Of a stretch of DNA of 64,000 nt, positions 28,201 through 35,900 are shown in pieces. The first letter of the stretch is position 1. Each line of letters begins with the position of its first letter. The notes under the pieces were generated by a model, which saw only the letters and a list, made by a program, of their open reading frames with translations, was not told where the DNA came from and made no database searches. The DNA lies in the NCBI RefSeq assembly GCF_036417845.1, contig NC_089990.1, forward strand, positions 4,600,001 through 4,664,000. Reading direction: 5' to 3'. This stretch comes from Apteryx mantelli (taxonomy: Eukaryota; Chordata; Aves; Apterygiformes; Apterygidae). A program made the translations under genes and the position numbers.

Positions 28201-31200
28201 AGCTAAATACAGAGAGATTATATCGATATACTATACTCATTTACTTAATTGCCATGGGGATTAATGTTGCCCACAGGGTGAGAAGCAAAATTACACACAT
28301 TAATAAAATGAATGGAATATTCATATAACTCTTGATACATCTCAATACACCTCTTAATATTTCATGACCTATGAATTTTTTTCAGAAGTCACTTAACAAC
28401 AGCAGAGGACTTGTCTGAACAGCCAGATGACAAATTTAGGGAAGAAGAAAATCAAGTCTCCCCCTGTCCCCCCACCAAGAAACTGCAATTAAAATTCACA
28501 TTTGACAAAAGATATGAGAAACATAAGGTCAGAGTTAAACAGAAATATACTGCAGCTCAGCAAATAAGTTTTGTCATATAAATTTAAGATGGCCAAAATG
28601 TGTTATTTATGTGTACTATTTGCAAATTATGTACTGGCAAGCCATTGTATAAGTCAGATATAAAATGTGGCCAGACAAAAAAAAGAGAAAAAAAAAAAGC
28701 CCAAAACAGAACTACCCAGATCTGCAGTAGTTCTACTTCAGTAACAGAAGTCATTTTTAGGATGCATTTTATTGACGGTAAGACAGAATATTCTGGTTTT
28801 ACAGTGACACTGTAGAACCTAATGCATAAAGGTTTGTGATACAGAAAAGAAATTTTTTACATTCTGATATGTTTGGGGGGTTTTTAAATGCTTGTTTCAG
28901 GTACCGCAGATCTGAATTTCAGAGAATCACTAACTTAAGAACAGCATATCTAAAAATGAAACACAGCAAATATTTTTGACCCAAGCTCTGCCCCCCCCGA
29001 CATGCCTCAGCCTACATCTCTGACAGAGACTCTTATCTTGTCTTATTCAGGGGTATGCTGCAATGCTGAACAGCAGTAACTGATACAAAATGTCTTTTAA
29101 AAAAATATGATGATTGCCTCTGAAGCAGCAGAGGATTCTAGATCAAGCTCTGTACCATACTGATACTTGGTAAAGAAAATCATTGATTCTTCAGCAGGAT
29201 ACCATTTACCCGTTCATCAAAAACAATCTACAGATGAAGTCAAAATAAAGACTACAAAGCTAGTGTTTACAAGAAAGTTTTAGAAAGACATCTAAAATTC
29301 GTATTTCACAGGATTAATTCTTAAATCAGTGCTACATTAAATCAGCATTGTTATGTGAATAATCTACCTGCATTCACCTACATCAACTATTTAAATAAGT
29401 GCTTTCAGAGCAACAAGCAATATGGCTATTTTTGTCAGAGACTGTCTTTAAACATTTTCACACAGCATCTTTCATGCTGAAGACTCAATCCTGATGGTGG
29501 TGACTGGGCTCTACTACATTATAAAAGATAAAGATAATATCACTGCAGACACCTCTTACTGAAATATGTTAAAATTCAAAACAAAACAAAAAAACAAATT
29601 AAACCCAAAATGCAAAATACAGACACAAAATATGGATCCTTGATGAACTTGCTTCAAGATGACAGAAAAGGTCTTTTTAATAATGGATTCCCTATATAAA
29701 ATGTTTCATTTTTAATGCTTTAGTTATTGAATATTGATACATAGAAACTGTCTACTATGTTGTTGAAAATATTTTTATGCTGTTGAAAAGATTTTTATGA
29801 TATTACAAGGAAACAGAGCTATTATTTAATGAACTCCCTTTTTAATTTAATCTGGTGCTCCCATTATAAAATAATTAACACACTTTTACCCATCCACATT
29901 CTGCATCACACATGCAGAGGCATCACGTGTGTCAGGAAGAATAGGCTAATAACCTACAAATCATTAGCAGGCTTGGTACTGGATACTGGAAATTGGATTT
30001 TAAAATCAGTCCTTCACAAATTCTACACCCTACCATATCACAGAAGAATCAGTATATCATTATTTAACCCTCTGCACAAAATACAGCCCACAAAGAGCAA
30101 CAGAATGAATATTTGATGGAACCAGGAGTACAGGATTGTCAGAGATGGATAAGGTACCACAATAGGCAGCCTCATATTCAGTACAATAAGCCAGCTATTC
30201 ATAACCCATTTTTTTAAAAAAATACCCCAAACAAAAACACCTCCTGGAGTTAATTCACTCAAAAAACATTTTGGAAAACCACCACTACTTCTCAAAAAAA
30301 GATGCTAGATCTCTAATTAATATTTTGTTCTAGCACATTACTCAAAATGACCCATTTTCAGCAACTACTCCAGTAGCAAACAAATCCAGAAGTACAACAT
30401 AGATGAGCCAAAACATAGCAAAACCCCTATGAAAAACATAGCTTTGTTTTCCTACAGACTATACAGAAAAATGCCTCCAAGTTTACTTCAGCTAAAAGCC
30501 TGGGTAAATCCAGGCTCCCATGGATGATATCTGTAGTATTTACCAAGACGGTGAATACATTAAGCTCTGACACACACGCTGCTAGATGCGCGCACACCCC
30601 TCTCCCCGCACTTGTAACCATTTTCTTGATGGACTGGGAGGAAGGACCAACTGGAATATCGCAGGTAACAAAGCCAGGCCGCAGGGGATCAGACACCCTT
30701 GATGGTACAGACCAACCGCAGCACGGAGCTCTCATATCTCAGACAGCGAGCTAACTCGCTCCCCTCGCCTTGCACATGCTCCTCCCGGCATCGCGCGCAT
30801 CCACAGGCGGCGCGAGCCCTCATCCTCGCTGCGTGGGCAGGCGGACACGCCACGTACAACCCCACGGACGTGCCCCCCGCTGCACACAGCACACGCAGCC
30901 CCTCCGTGCACACGCAGGACCCTCGGCCCGTACTGCACACGCAGACGGCCCGGCTCCCCCCCGCAGCACAGGCGCGCTCACGCGGAGCACAAGCGCCCCT
31001 CCCCACTGCACACACACACACACACGCACACACACACGCACACACACCCAGCGCACAATAACCCTCCCACCTACAACCCTTTCTCTGCACACGCACATGC
31101 AATATTAAGCGGGAGCCCCTCTCCCCGCAGGGCCCTGCCTTGGCGTGCACCCACCGCGGCGGCGCTCCTTCATCACGCAGGCGGGCGCGGCGGGGGGACC

Positions 31201-32537
31201 CTCTCCCCCGGCGCCCCCACCTCCTCCGTGCAGCGGGAGCACCCTGCCTTTGCGCTCGCACACAGTGGGACCCCCTCACTGCACACCCCGCTGTTGCACA
31301 CCCACGGAGCGGGAACGTGCTCCCTTCCCTGCACACACACACTCCAGACACGACCCCCCCGCTGCATGCAGGGGAGCGCCCCACCTCTGCACAGCCCACA
31401 TCCCCCAGGCCCCCCACCCCACTGCAGGCAGTAGGAGCCCCCTAACTGTGCAGCCTCCCACTGCTCGCAAGCCTGGGGCCGACCCACTACCCCCACTGTC
31501 CTCACACAGCAGAAACCCCAGAGACCCCCCCACTGCATCTCCCCATTGGCACCCCAGAGACCCCCACACCGCATCTCCCCACTGCCACCCCAGAGACCCC
31601 CACACTGCAACCCCCCCTGCCACCCCAGAGACCCCCCCACCGCATCTCCCCCCTGCCACCCCAGAGACCCCCACACCGCATCTCCCCACTGCCACCCCAG
31701 AGACCCCCCACACCGCATCTCCCCACTGCCACCCCAGAGACCCCCCACACCGCATCTCCCCACTGCCACCCCAGAGACCCCCCCACCGCATCTCCCCCCT
31801 GCCACCCCAGAGACCCCCACACTGCAACCCCCCCACTGCCACCCCAGAGACCCCCACACCGCATCTCCCCACTGCCACCCCAGAGACCCCCCACACCACA
31901 TCTCCCCACTGCCACCCCAGAGACCCCCCACACTGCATCTCCCCACTGCCACCCCAGAGACCCCCCACACTGCATCCCCCCCACTGCATCCCCCCCACTG
32001 CCACCCCAGCGACCCCCACACTGCGGCCCCCCCACTGCATCCCCCCCACTGCCACCACAGCGACCCCCACACTACATCCCCCCCACTGCCACCCCACCGA
32101 CCCCCCCCACTCCCCCCGCGCCAGACCCCGCACTGCCCGACCCTAACGGCCACCACAGCGGCCCCCCATCACCCTCACGGCGGGGGCACCCCCCCCTTCC
32201 CCCCGCAGGCGGCGGCGGGCCGCCGCTCCCCGCCGCCCCCACCTGCTTGCGTGGTGTCGCTGAGGTCGTAGCCGCTGCCGGGGAAGTCGCGGAGCTTCCT
32301 CCCGCTGAGGCAGAGGATGCCCGAGCTGCCCGCCTCCTCCAGGGCCCGGTCCAAGCTGCGCACCGTGTGCGGCTGCGGCAGAGTGGCCGCGCCCCAGTGC
32401 GGCCCGGCCGAGAAGGAGAGCGTGAGGTGACCGGGGATGCCCAGCCCCCCCGGCCCGCCGCCGTTGCCGTTGCCGTTGCCATTGCCGCCGTTGCCGTTGC
32501 CGTTGCTGCCGCCGCCGCCCCCCTGCCCGGCCGCCAT
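1171..32537 (-). CDS. LRCH2: LRCH2, leucine-rich repeat and calponin-homology protein 2 (11 exons; 3' part off the left edge)
   Basis: Joined exons on the minus strand: 32537-32243, 11389-11245, 8350-8224, 5377-5272, 5179-5043, 4843-4710, 3294-3207, 2211-2100, 1782-1685, 1600-1533, 1275-1171. All introns are GT-AG and every phase joins, giving 471 codons plus two bases. Residues 1-40 are Gly/Asn-rich. Residues 58-98 carry [15 protein letters not shown] and [15 protein letters not shown]. LRRs run from about 99 to 275. Residues 275-471 are a charged linker containing [23 protein letters not shown] and [16 protein letters not shown]. The match to vertebrate LRCH2 is near-identical in the LRRs and better than to LRCH1, 3 or 4. 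LRCH proteins are cytoplasmic/cortical scaffolds; family members bind DOCK guanine exchange factors through their LRRs and carry a C-terminal CH domain. Human LRCH2 is about 765 residues, so the CH domain must lie left of position 1. No frame break is seen. Confidence 0.97.
1533..1600 (-). CDS. LRCH2: LRCH2 coding exon 10 (short charged exon)
   Basis: A 68-nt exon encoding [20 protein letters not shown] and the following EKR. Acceptor ATATGTAAG, donor AAAAAG|GTAAAT, phase 2. The acceptor has a weak pyrimidine tract. A strong sense-strand G-run cluster lies 17-48 nt past the donor. Skipping would break the frame. Confidence 0.88.
1685..1782 (-). CDS. LRCH2: LRCH2 coding exon 9 (linker)
   Basis: Acceptor ATCCTCACTAG. 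The exon encodes [20 protein letters not shown] and ends LLSYMK. The N-terminal block is conserved with LRCH2; the last dozen residues are more divergent. Donor ATGAAG|GTACTG, phase 0. Confidence 0.93.
1783..2099 (-). other. LRCH2: LRCH2 intron 8
   Basis: A 317-bp AT-rich intron between exons 8 and 9. No other feature is seen. Confidence 0.9.
2100..2211 (-). CDS. LRCH2: LRCH2 coding exon 8 (linker)
   Basis: Acceptor GTTTTTGCAG. The exon encodes [17 protein letters not shown] and continues to GSKLDPQK. It is a Ser/Asp-rich, probably disordered linker. Donor CAGAAAG|GTAATA, phase 1. Confidence 0.95.
2212..3206 (-). other. LRCH2: LRCH2 intron 7
   Basis: About 1 kb of AT-rich intron. Short open frames (such as 2494-2805 on plus) have no recognisable content. 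Confidence 0.9.
3207..3294 (-). CDS. LRCH2: LRCH2 coding exon 7 (linker)
   Basis: Acceptor TTTAAATAG. The exon encodes [20 protein letters not shown] and ends [15 protein letters not shown] resembles a phosphodegron-type motif (DSGxxS), but this is only a sequence resemblance. Donor GAA|GTGAGT, phase 0. Confidence 0.95.
3295..4709 (-). other. LRCH2: LRCH2 intron 6
   Basis: About 1.4 kb of AT-rich intron with no recognised repeat or gene. Confidence 0.9.
4710..4843 (-). CDS. LRCH2: LRCH2 coding exon 6 (LRR cap and linker)
   Basis: Acceptor GTTTCCAAACAG. The exon encodes [18 protein letters not shown], the LRCH-family segment that caps the LRR array, then [18 protein letters not shown]. Donor GACAG|GTAAGT, phase 2. 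Confidence 0.96.
5043..5179 (-). CDS. LRCH2: LRCH2 coding exon 5 (last LRRs)
   Basis: Acceptor CCATTACAG. The exon encodes [20 protein letters not shown] and [17 protein letters not shown], the final repeats. Donor GCCCAG|GTTAGT, phase 0. The intron between exons 5 and 4 is only 92 bp. Confidence 0.96.
5272..5377 (-). CDS. LRCH2: LRCH2 coding exon 4 (LRRs)
   Basis: Acceptor ATTTACTTAG. The exon encodes [17 protein letters not shown] and [16 protein letters not shown]. Donor CAGATG|GTAAGG, phase 1. It shares a long AT-rich upstream intron with exon 3. Confidence 0.96.
5378..8223 (-). other. LRCH2: LRCH2 intron 3
   Basis: About 2.8 kb of AT-rich intron. No exon, RNA gene or intact transposon is recognised. 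Confidence 0.9.
8224..8350 (-). CDS. LRCH2: LRCH2 coding exon 3 (LRRs)
   Basis: Acceptor TTTCTTTCAAG. The exon encodes [19 protein letters not shown] and [16 protein letters not shown]. Donor ATTG|GTAAGT, phase 0. The frame runs a few codons into the intron before a stop, as expected for a spliced exon. Confidence 0.96.
8351..11244 (-). other. LRCH2: LRCH2 intron 2
   Basis: About 2.9 kb of AT-rich intron. A short AAAC/CAAA run sits near 8361-8380. Nothing else is recognised. Confidence 0.9.
11245..11389 (-). CDS. LRCH2: LRCH2 coding exon 2 (first LRRs)
   Basis: The acceptor TTTGTTCCCAG joins exon 1 to make an Asp codon. The exon encodes [16 protein letters not shown] and [15 protein letters not shown], two LRR units. 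The donor is ACATTAG|GTGAGT, phase 2. Confidence 0.96.
12600..12900 (+). mobile_element. Degraded CR1 LINE fragment (reverse-transcriptase C-terminal region)
   Basis: The plus strand encodes [17 protein letters not shown] and VDDAKL, which matches the CR1 pattern [19 protein letters not shown]. After a deletion and frame change, [17 protein letters not shown] follows, matching the CR1 block F-N-K-G-K-C-x-V-L-H-L-G. It is frameshifted and lacks a recognisable tail, so it is an old fragment. It is antisense to LRCH2. Confidence 0.75.
19536..19686 (+). mobile_element. CR1 3'-end fragment
   Basis: The plus strand reads like the CR1 3' terminal region: GTTTCCCAGAGAGACCACAG, then GGAGATGCTCAAAACTCAAC, a GACAACCTGCTCTAACTGGA segment and TCTCCTCCAACCTATTTAAT near the end. 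These correspond in order to the gene end, the 'event-of-length' block and the 'lead to TCCAACC' tail of avian CR1. It is diverged and 5'-truncated. Confidence 0.65.
26210..27145 (-). mobile_element. CR1 LINE, 5'-truncated, with long open RT-end reading frame
   Basis: On the minus strand an uninterrupted frame (27282 to 26284; CR1 part from about 27145) encodes the C-terminal CR1 reverse-transcriptase region: [57 protein letters not shown] and [17 protein letters not shown], ending near the RLDAIL segment. The 3' UTR (TCTGCAGATCATCTAGTCCAACC on the plus strand) and a terminal ATTCTGTGATT-type tail end near 26210. The missing polymerase core and endonuclease mean it cannot move by itself. About 290 codons without a stop suggest a fairly recent insertion. 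It lies in LRCH2 intron 1, in the sense orientation. Confidence 0.92.
27735..28060 (+). mobile_element. Possible degraded solo LTR of an endogenous retrovirus
   Basis: A locally distinct stretch on the plus strand begins TGTGGGAATTCTGCCTG and has a TATA-like GCTATATAAAAAGG near 27836-27849. About 170 bp later it has a polyadenylation-like GAGTAAAGAAATTGTTTC near 28014-28031. This U3-TATA-R-polyA spacing fits an LTR. No internal genes flank it, and I could not define the TG...CA ends or a target-site duplication, so the boundaries are approximate. Confidence 0.35.
31009..31048. repeat. (CA)n microsatellite with CACG interruptions
   Basis: About 40 bp of CA dinucleotides broken twice by ACGC. 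Further CACACG-type motifs occur nearby. Alternating purine-pyrimidine DNA such as this can adopt the Z form. Confidence 0.9.
31509..32115. repeat. Minisatellite, 36-38 bp unit, in LRCH2 intron 1
   Basis: About 13 good copies plus 3 diverged copies of a unit built as CCCCAGAGACCCCCACACCG followed by CATCTCCCCACTGCCA. Copies start near 31513, 31551, 31590, 31624, 31661, 31697 and onward, and the last copies change AGAGAC to AGCGAC or ACCGAC. The plus strand is C-rich, so the LRCH2 sense strand is G-rich. It begins about 130 bp inside intron 1. Long Pro- or Gly-rich open frames on both strands come from the repeat and are not genes. Confidence 0.95.
32243..32537 (-). CDS. LRCH2: LRCH2 coding exon 1 (residues 1-98)
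   Basis: The start codon at 32537-32535 begins [10 protein letters not shown], followed by an Asn-Gly hexanucleotide-type repeat and a Gly/Pro stretch, then the family-specific block [18 protein letters not shown]. The ATG is the first in-frame Met followed by LRCH2-like sequence. An upstream in-frame extension exists but is low-complexity Arg/Pro from the CpG island. The donor is GCAAGCAG|GTGGGG, phase 1. Confidence 0.95.
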
Positions 32538-32945
32538 CTTCGCGCGGCGCCGACCAGCCCCACAATAACAACAGCCGGGCGGCCGCCCCGCCGCCACCCC
32601 GCCACTGCGCAGGCGCCGCCGGGCCCGCGGGGGGCTGCGGAGGGGGCGGGGGCGGCGGGGGAAGGGGCGTGCCCTCGCCGCGCCCCTCACCAATCCGCCG
32701 CGGCGGGGAGGGCGAAGGGGCGGGGCTCCTCTCGCCAATGAGGGGCCGCGCGGGCGCCAGGGGGTGGGCGGAGCGGAGCGGAGCGGGGTGGGCGGTGGCG
32801 GCGGCGGCGCGCGGGGTCGCGCGCGGGGGCCCCGGGGCCGCGCGCGCCGCTGCCCGCGGAGGCGCGCGCGGCTCTTTGCACGGCGGCGGCTCCGGAGGGG
32901 ACGGCGGCGGCTCCGGAGGGGACGGCGGCAGCGTTTGCGGGGCAT
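32538..32945 (-). promoter_or_regulatory. LRCH2: LRCH2 CpG-island promoter and 5' UTR
   Basis: Very GC- and CpG-rich DNA upstream of the LRCH2 ATG. It has a GC box GGGGCGGGGC at 32717-32726 and others nearby. Two CCAAT boxes (plus orientation) lie at 32690-32694 and 32735-32739, 45 bp apart. There is a 21-bp perfect duplication (units 32881-32901 and 32902-32922, containing GCTCCGGAGGGGA). No TATA box is seen. The transcription start cannot be placed from sequence alone, and divergent transcription to the right is possible. Confidence 0.75.
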
Positions 32946-35900
32946 GGAAAACGTTTGCCTAGCGAAGAGTCAGCGACACAGCATTGCTTTCTGGTCACGG
33001 AACGGTCTTGCCTATCAGCAGCATAGGAATGAAGCTGTTTTCACTCTTAATGAGCCATTTGGCACAGTTGAGGTTTACCCCCGTATCTATAGATTATAGA
33101 TAGTTTTGTCACATTATAAAAAATTATCTAAGCTAGCATTTGAGCATTACCTCTGGGCTCAGATCTGCTCACGACTAGCACGTAACCGCAAAGCTGACTT
33201 AGTGGTGTGAAAAAAAAAAATGGGGAGAAATCTCACATGGCAGAACAAAAGCAAAAAGCAGTAAGGTTATCGCCCTAAAGTGAGTTAAGGAAAAAACGAA
33301 ATCAGTTAAGGAAAAAACACAAAAGCCTCAAAGATACTGATGCTCCTGACTCAAAGTGTGAACACAGAATGGAGAAACATAAATCAGAGGCTGGTTGGCA
33401 ATATCCTGGGCCTTGCTACATTAATGAAATGCTACGCAGTGCCTGGAATTCTGTATGGATGAATAATTATCTCTATTACCATGTAATCTGTCCTTGTGAG
33501 GTGCTGCATATTTATCTGTCAGAAATGGCTGTGAAGCCGTAATTAGGAAATGCTAGAGAAAAGCCCATAGACCCACATTTTTGAGGCAATTGCTGCGGGT
33601 TTGATAAGCAGAATCTGCTTTTGTGCTTTGATCCTCCTGAAGTTCCTTAAATGGCTTTTTTTTTTTTTTTTGCATACATCATGACTAATGTAGGGATCTA
33701 AGGGAAATTCCTTCTACAAGCAGTATGGGAGAGACTGGCCCTCAGTCAGCGTTGTGTCAGCGCGAGACAGCTGAGCCATTATTAGTCAAAAGAGGAACGG
33801 CCCCATGATATTCTGTGGGCGATATCTGGCCCAAATTCAATAGCACAGAATTAGCCAGGATCAGTAAGAAGAGTGAAGGATTTAATGCTTTGGTGCTTCA
33901 GCAGGACTGTGTGGACTGTGGCATCACTGCGTCTTTGCAGATCGCCTTCCCTGCAAAAGAGGCCAAGGCGCAAAATGTGTGTGCGGCAGGGAAAGGGCTT
34001 CCGTTGCCACCGGCAAATTTTGTGGCTCTCTGCTCTATTTTAACCTTACTTGTGCATACTTTTGTGGACTGTGGGAGTAAAACTCAGGGGTGAATATTTA
34101 CTGATCAATATGCCTGGGCCAACACCTCTCTTCTGGCTCCAGCAGGAAGGATCAGTCCGTTACCCTGAACGAGTGAATCGTTCCCTGGATTTACAGCAGG
34201 AGCCTCGGACAAACCTGTGTAAACCACTGTTGAATGCTGCCCTGGGTCTGGTTTCCAGCCAGAGAAGGTGGAAGTTGGATAAACTATGACTGACGTGGGC
34301 CGAGTGTGTATGATTAAGTGGCCTGCAGCTGTGGTTTCGTCTCCGGCACCGCAGGCACACGCTTGCTGCCTTGCACCTTCAGATGTATTTGAGTATCCGA
34401 TAAAACAGGCTGGAAGGAATGGCTGAGGCTTTTTCTAACAGCTAACCAAAAATCCCCAGCTTGCAATCTCTGCCTTGAACAAACTCCTGCCTACTCGGGC
34501 ACGAGCCTGGAAACTGATTGCACGCTGCCGTGGCATAGCTGCCTGCAGATTTATCTGTGGGGTCGTTTATCATCTCAAACTGCTGCACAATCAGGCCAGA
34601 TATCTGGAATGCTAAAGTCGAATTCATTTCCCTTATTTTGTCCTTCACAGTGTTTCGACGGTTCTTTCCCAGCCTCCCCTTTCTCTTTCATCAAGGCCAG
34701 TAACAAGCAAAACCAGAGTCACCAGCTTAGTGGCGAAGGCTCCCAAAGCCAAACTTCTTGTCACAACAACCAGTAAGTCATAGCTGTGCCATCCCTTAGT
34801 TTCCTCTGTAAAACAGAGAAAATAGCATTTTCCTATTCACAAGGCAGCTGAGATGAAAGCAGGAAGGGGTAGAAACGCTCGGCTGTTATACTGAAGCTGC
34901 ACAAGACAGATTTTCTTGCTGCTGTGCCAGTGACAGTGTCTGTGTTTCAGGATACTGAAAACCACCAAAAAGCCCCCACTCCCATAAATAGCTTCCACTC
35001 TGAAAGAGTTGTGGTTACCCACATCCGCTCTAGATGAGATAAAAACTCATATGAGATAAAAACTCATATAAGATATGACATCAGCAAACTGTAGCCCAGG
35101 ACCATAAGAGGTAATACCTTAGGATTAATGCCCTGGAGGGATGCGATCTAGATAAAGCTTTGATCTCTCTAGCTTTCGACATGGATTGCAAGATGTGGTT
35201 ACTCACAGGCTTTTCACTGACAACACTGTCGGTGTGGTTAGGCCGAGCCATGCTTCGAGCAAGCGCGTTCACCACCCATAAGTCCCGAGTCAGTTCAGTG
35301 GCCCCGGGTGAGTATATGTGATAAAAGCATCAAAGCGTGGGAAGAAAGCAGAGACACGGCCCGGGGTGTGTATGTGAGTGTGTGTCTGCGTAATGAGGTG
35401 TGATGCCCCCTTGACACCTACACCAGGCTCGTAGACCTCTGCCAGGCAGTGCGAGATACGGGCACCTAAGGCCGCGTGGTGATTTCAAAGATTGCCGTAA
35501 GTGGAGACACCCCAGATGTTCGCGGCATTCCTGAATTAAATAACCAAGCTGAACACAGAGCAGAGCTGAGTCAGCCTGGATTGCCTTTCACCAGGAGAAA
35601 TGGAAGCCCCCTGAGATGTCAGCACTGACCTTTCTTTGCATCCTTTAGAGACTTTCTTGCTTTAAACAATCAAACACCAGAGCTTTCATAATGTTCTTAC
35701 CTTGCTTCGTTATGAGTAGCCCCGCTCCTCCTGTAAGTGTGAGGTGCTAAGATAACACATGCGCTGTTATTTCACCACTCACATGATCCTTGTGCCGTCT
35801 CCTTGATGACTCTTCAGTTCGTTCCCCCTTACTTTGCATATCGGTGTATGGTCTGTTCCTCCTGGATCCTGCGTTTCTTCTTCAAGACCTGTAAGTGTCC

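Larger units (their letters stand above)
27146..31508 (-). other. LRCH2: LRCH2 intron 1, proximal part
   Basis: The first 3.4 kb is AT-rich and includes the possible LTR. From about 30600 base composition switches to GC-rich, CpG-bearing DNA leading into exon 1. Open frames on both strands between 30690 and 31450 are Arg/Pro/Thr/His-rich and reflect composition. No exon is recognised. Confidence 0.8.

Noticed and set aside
31145..32271. Long Pro/Thr/His-rich (plus) and Gly/Trp-rich (minus) frames up to 333 codons
   Set aside because: They are translations of the 36-38 bp minisatellite and GC-rich flank. All frames are open because the unit lacks stops.
32764..33099. 111-codon plus frame reading out of the LRCH2 CpG island
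   Set aside because: Arg/Gly low complexity followed by unrecognised sequence. Divergent transcription is possible but a protein is unsupported.
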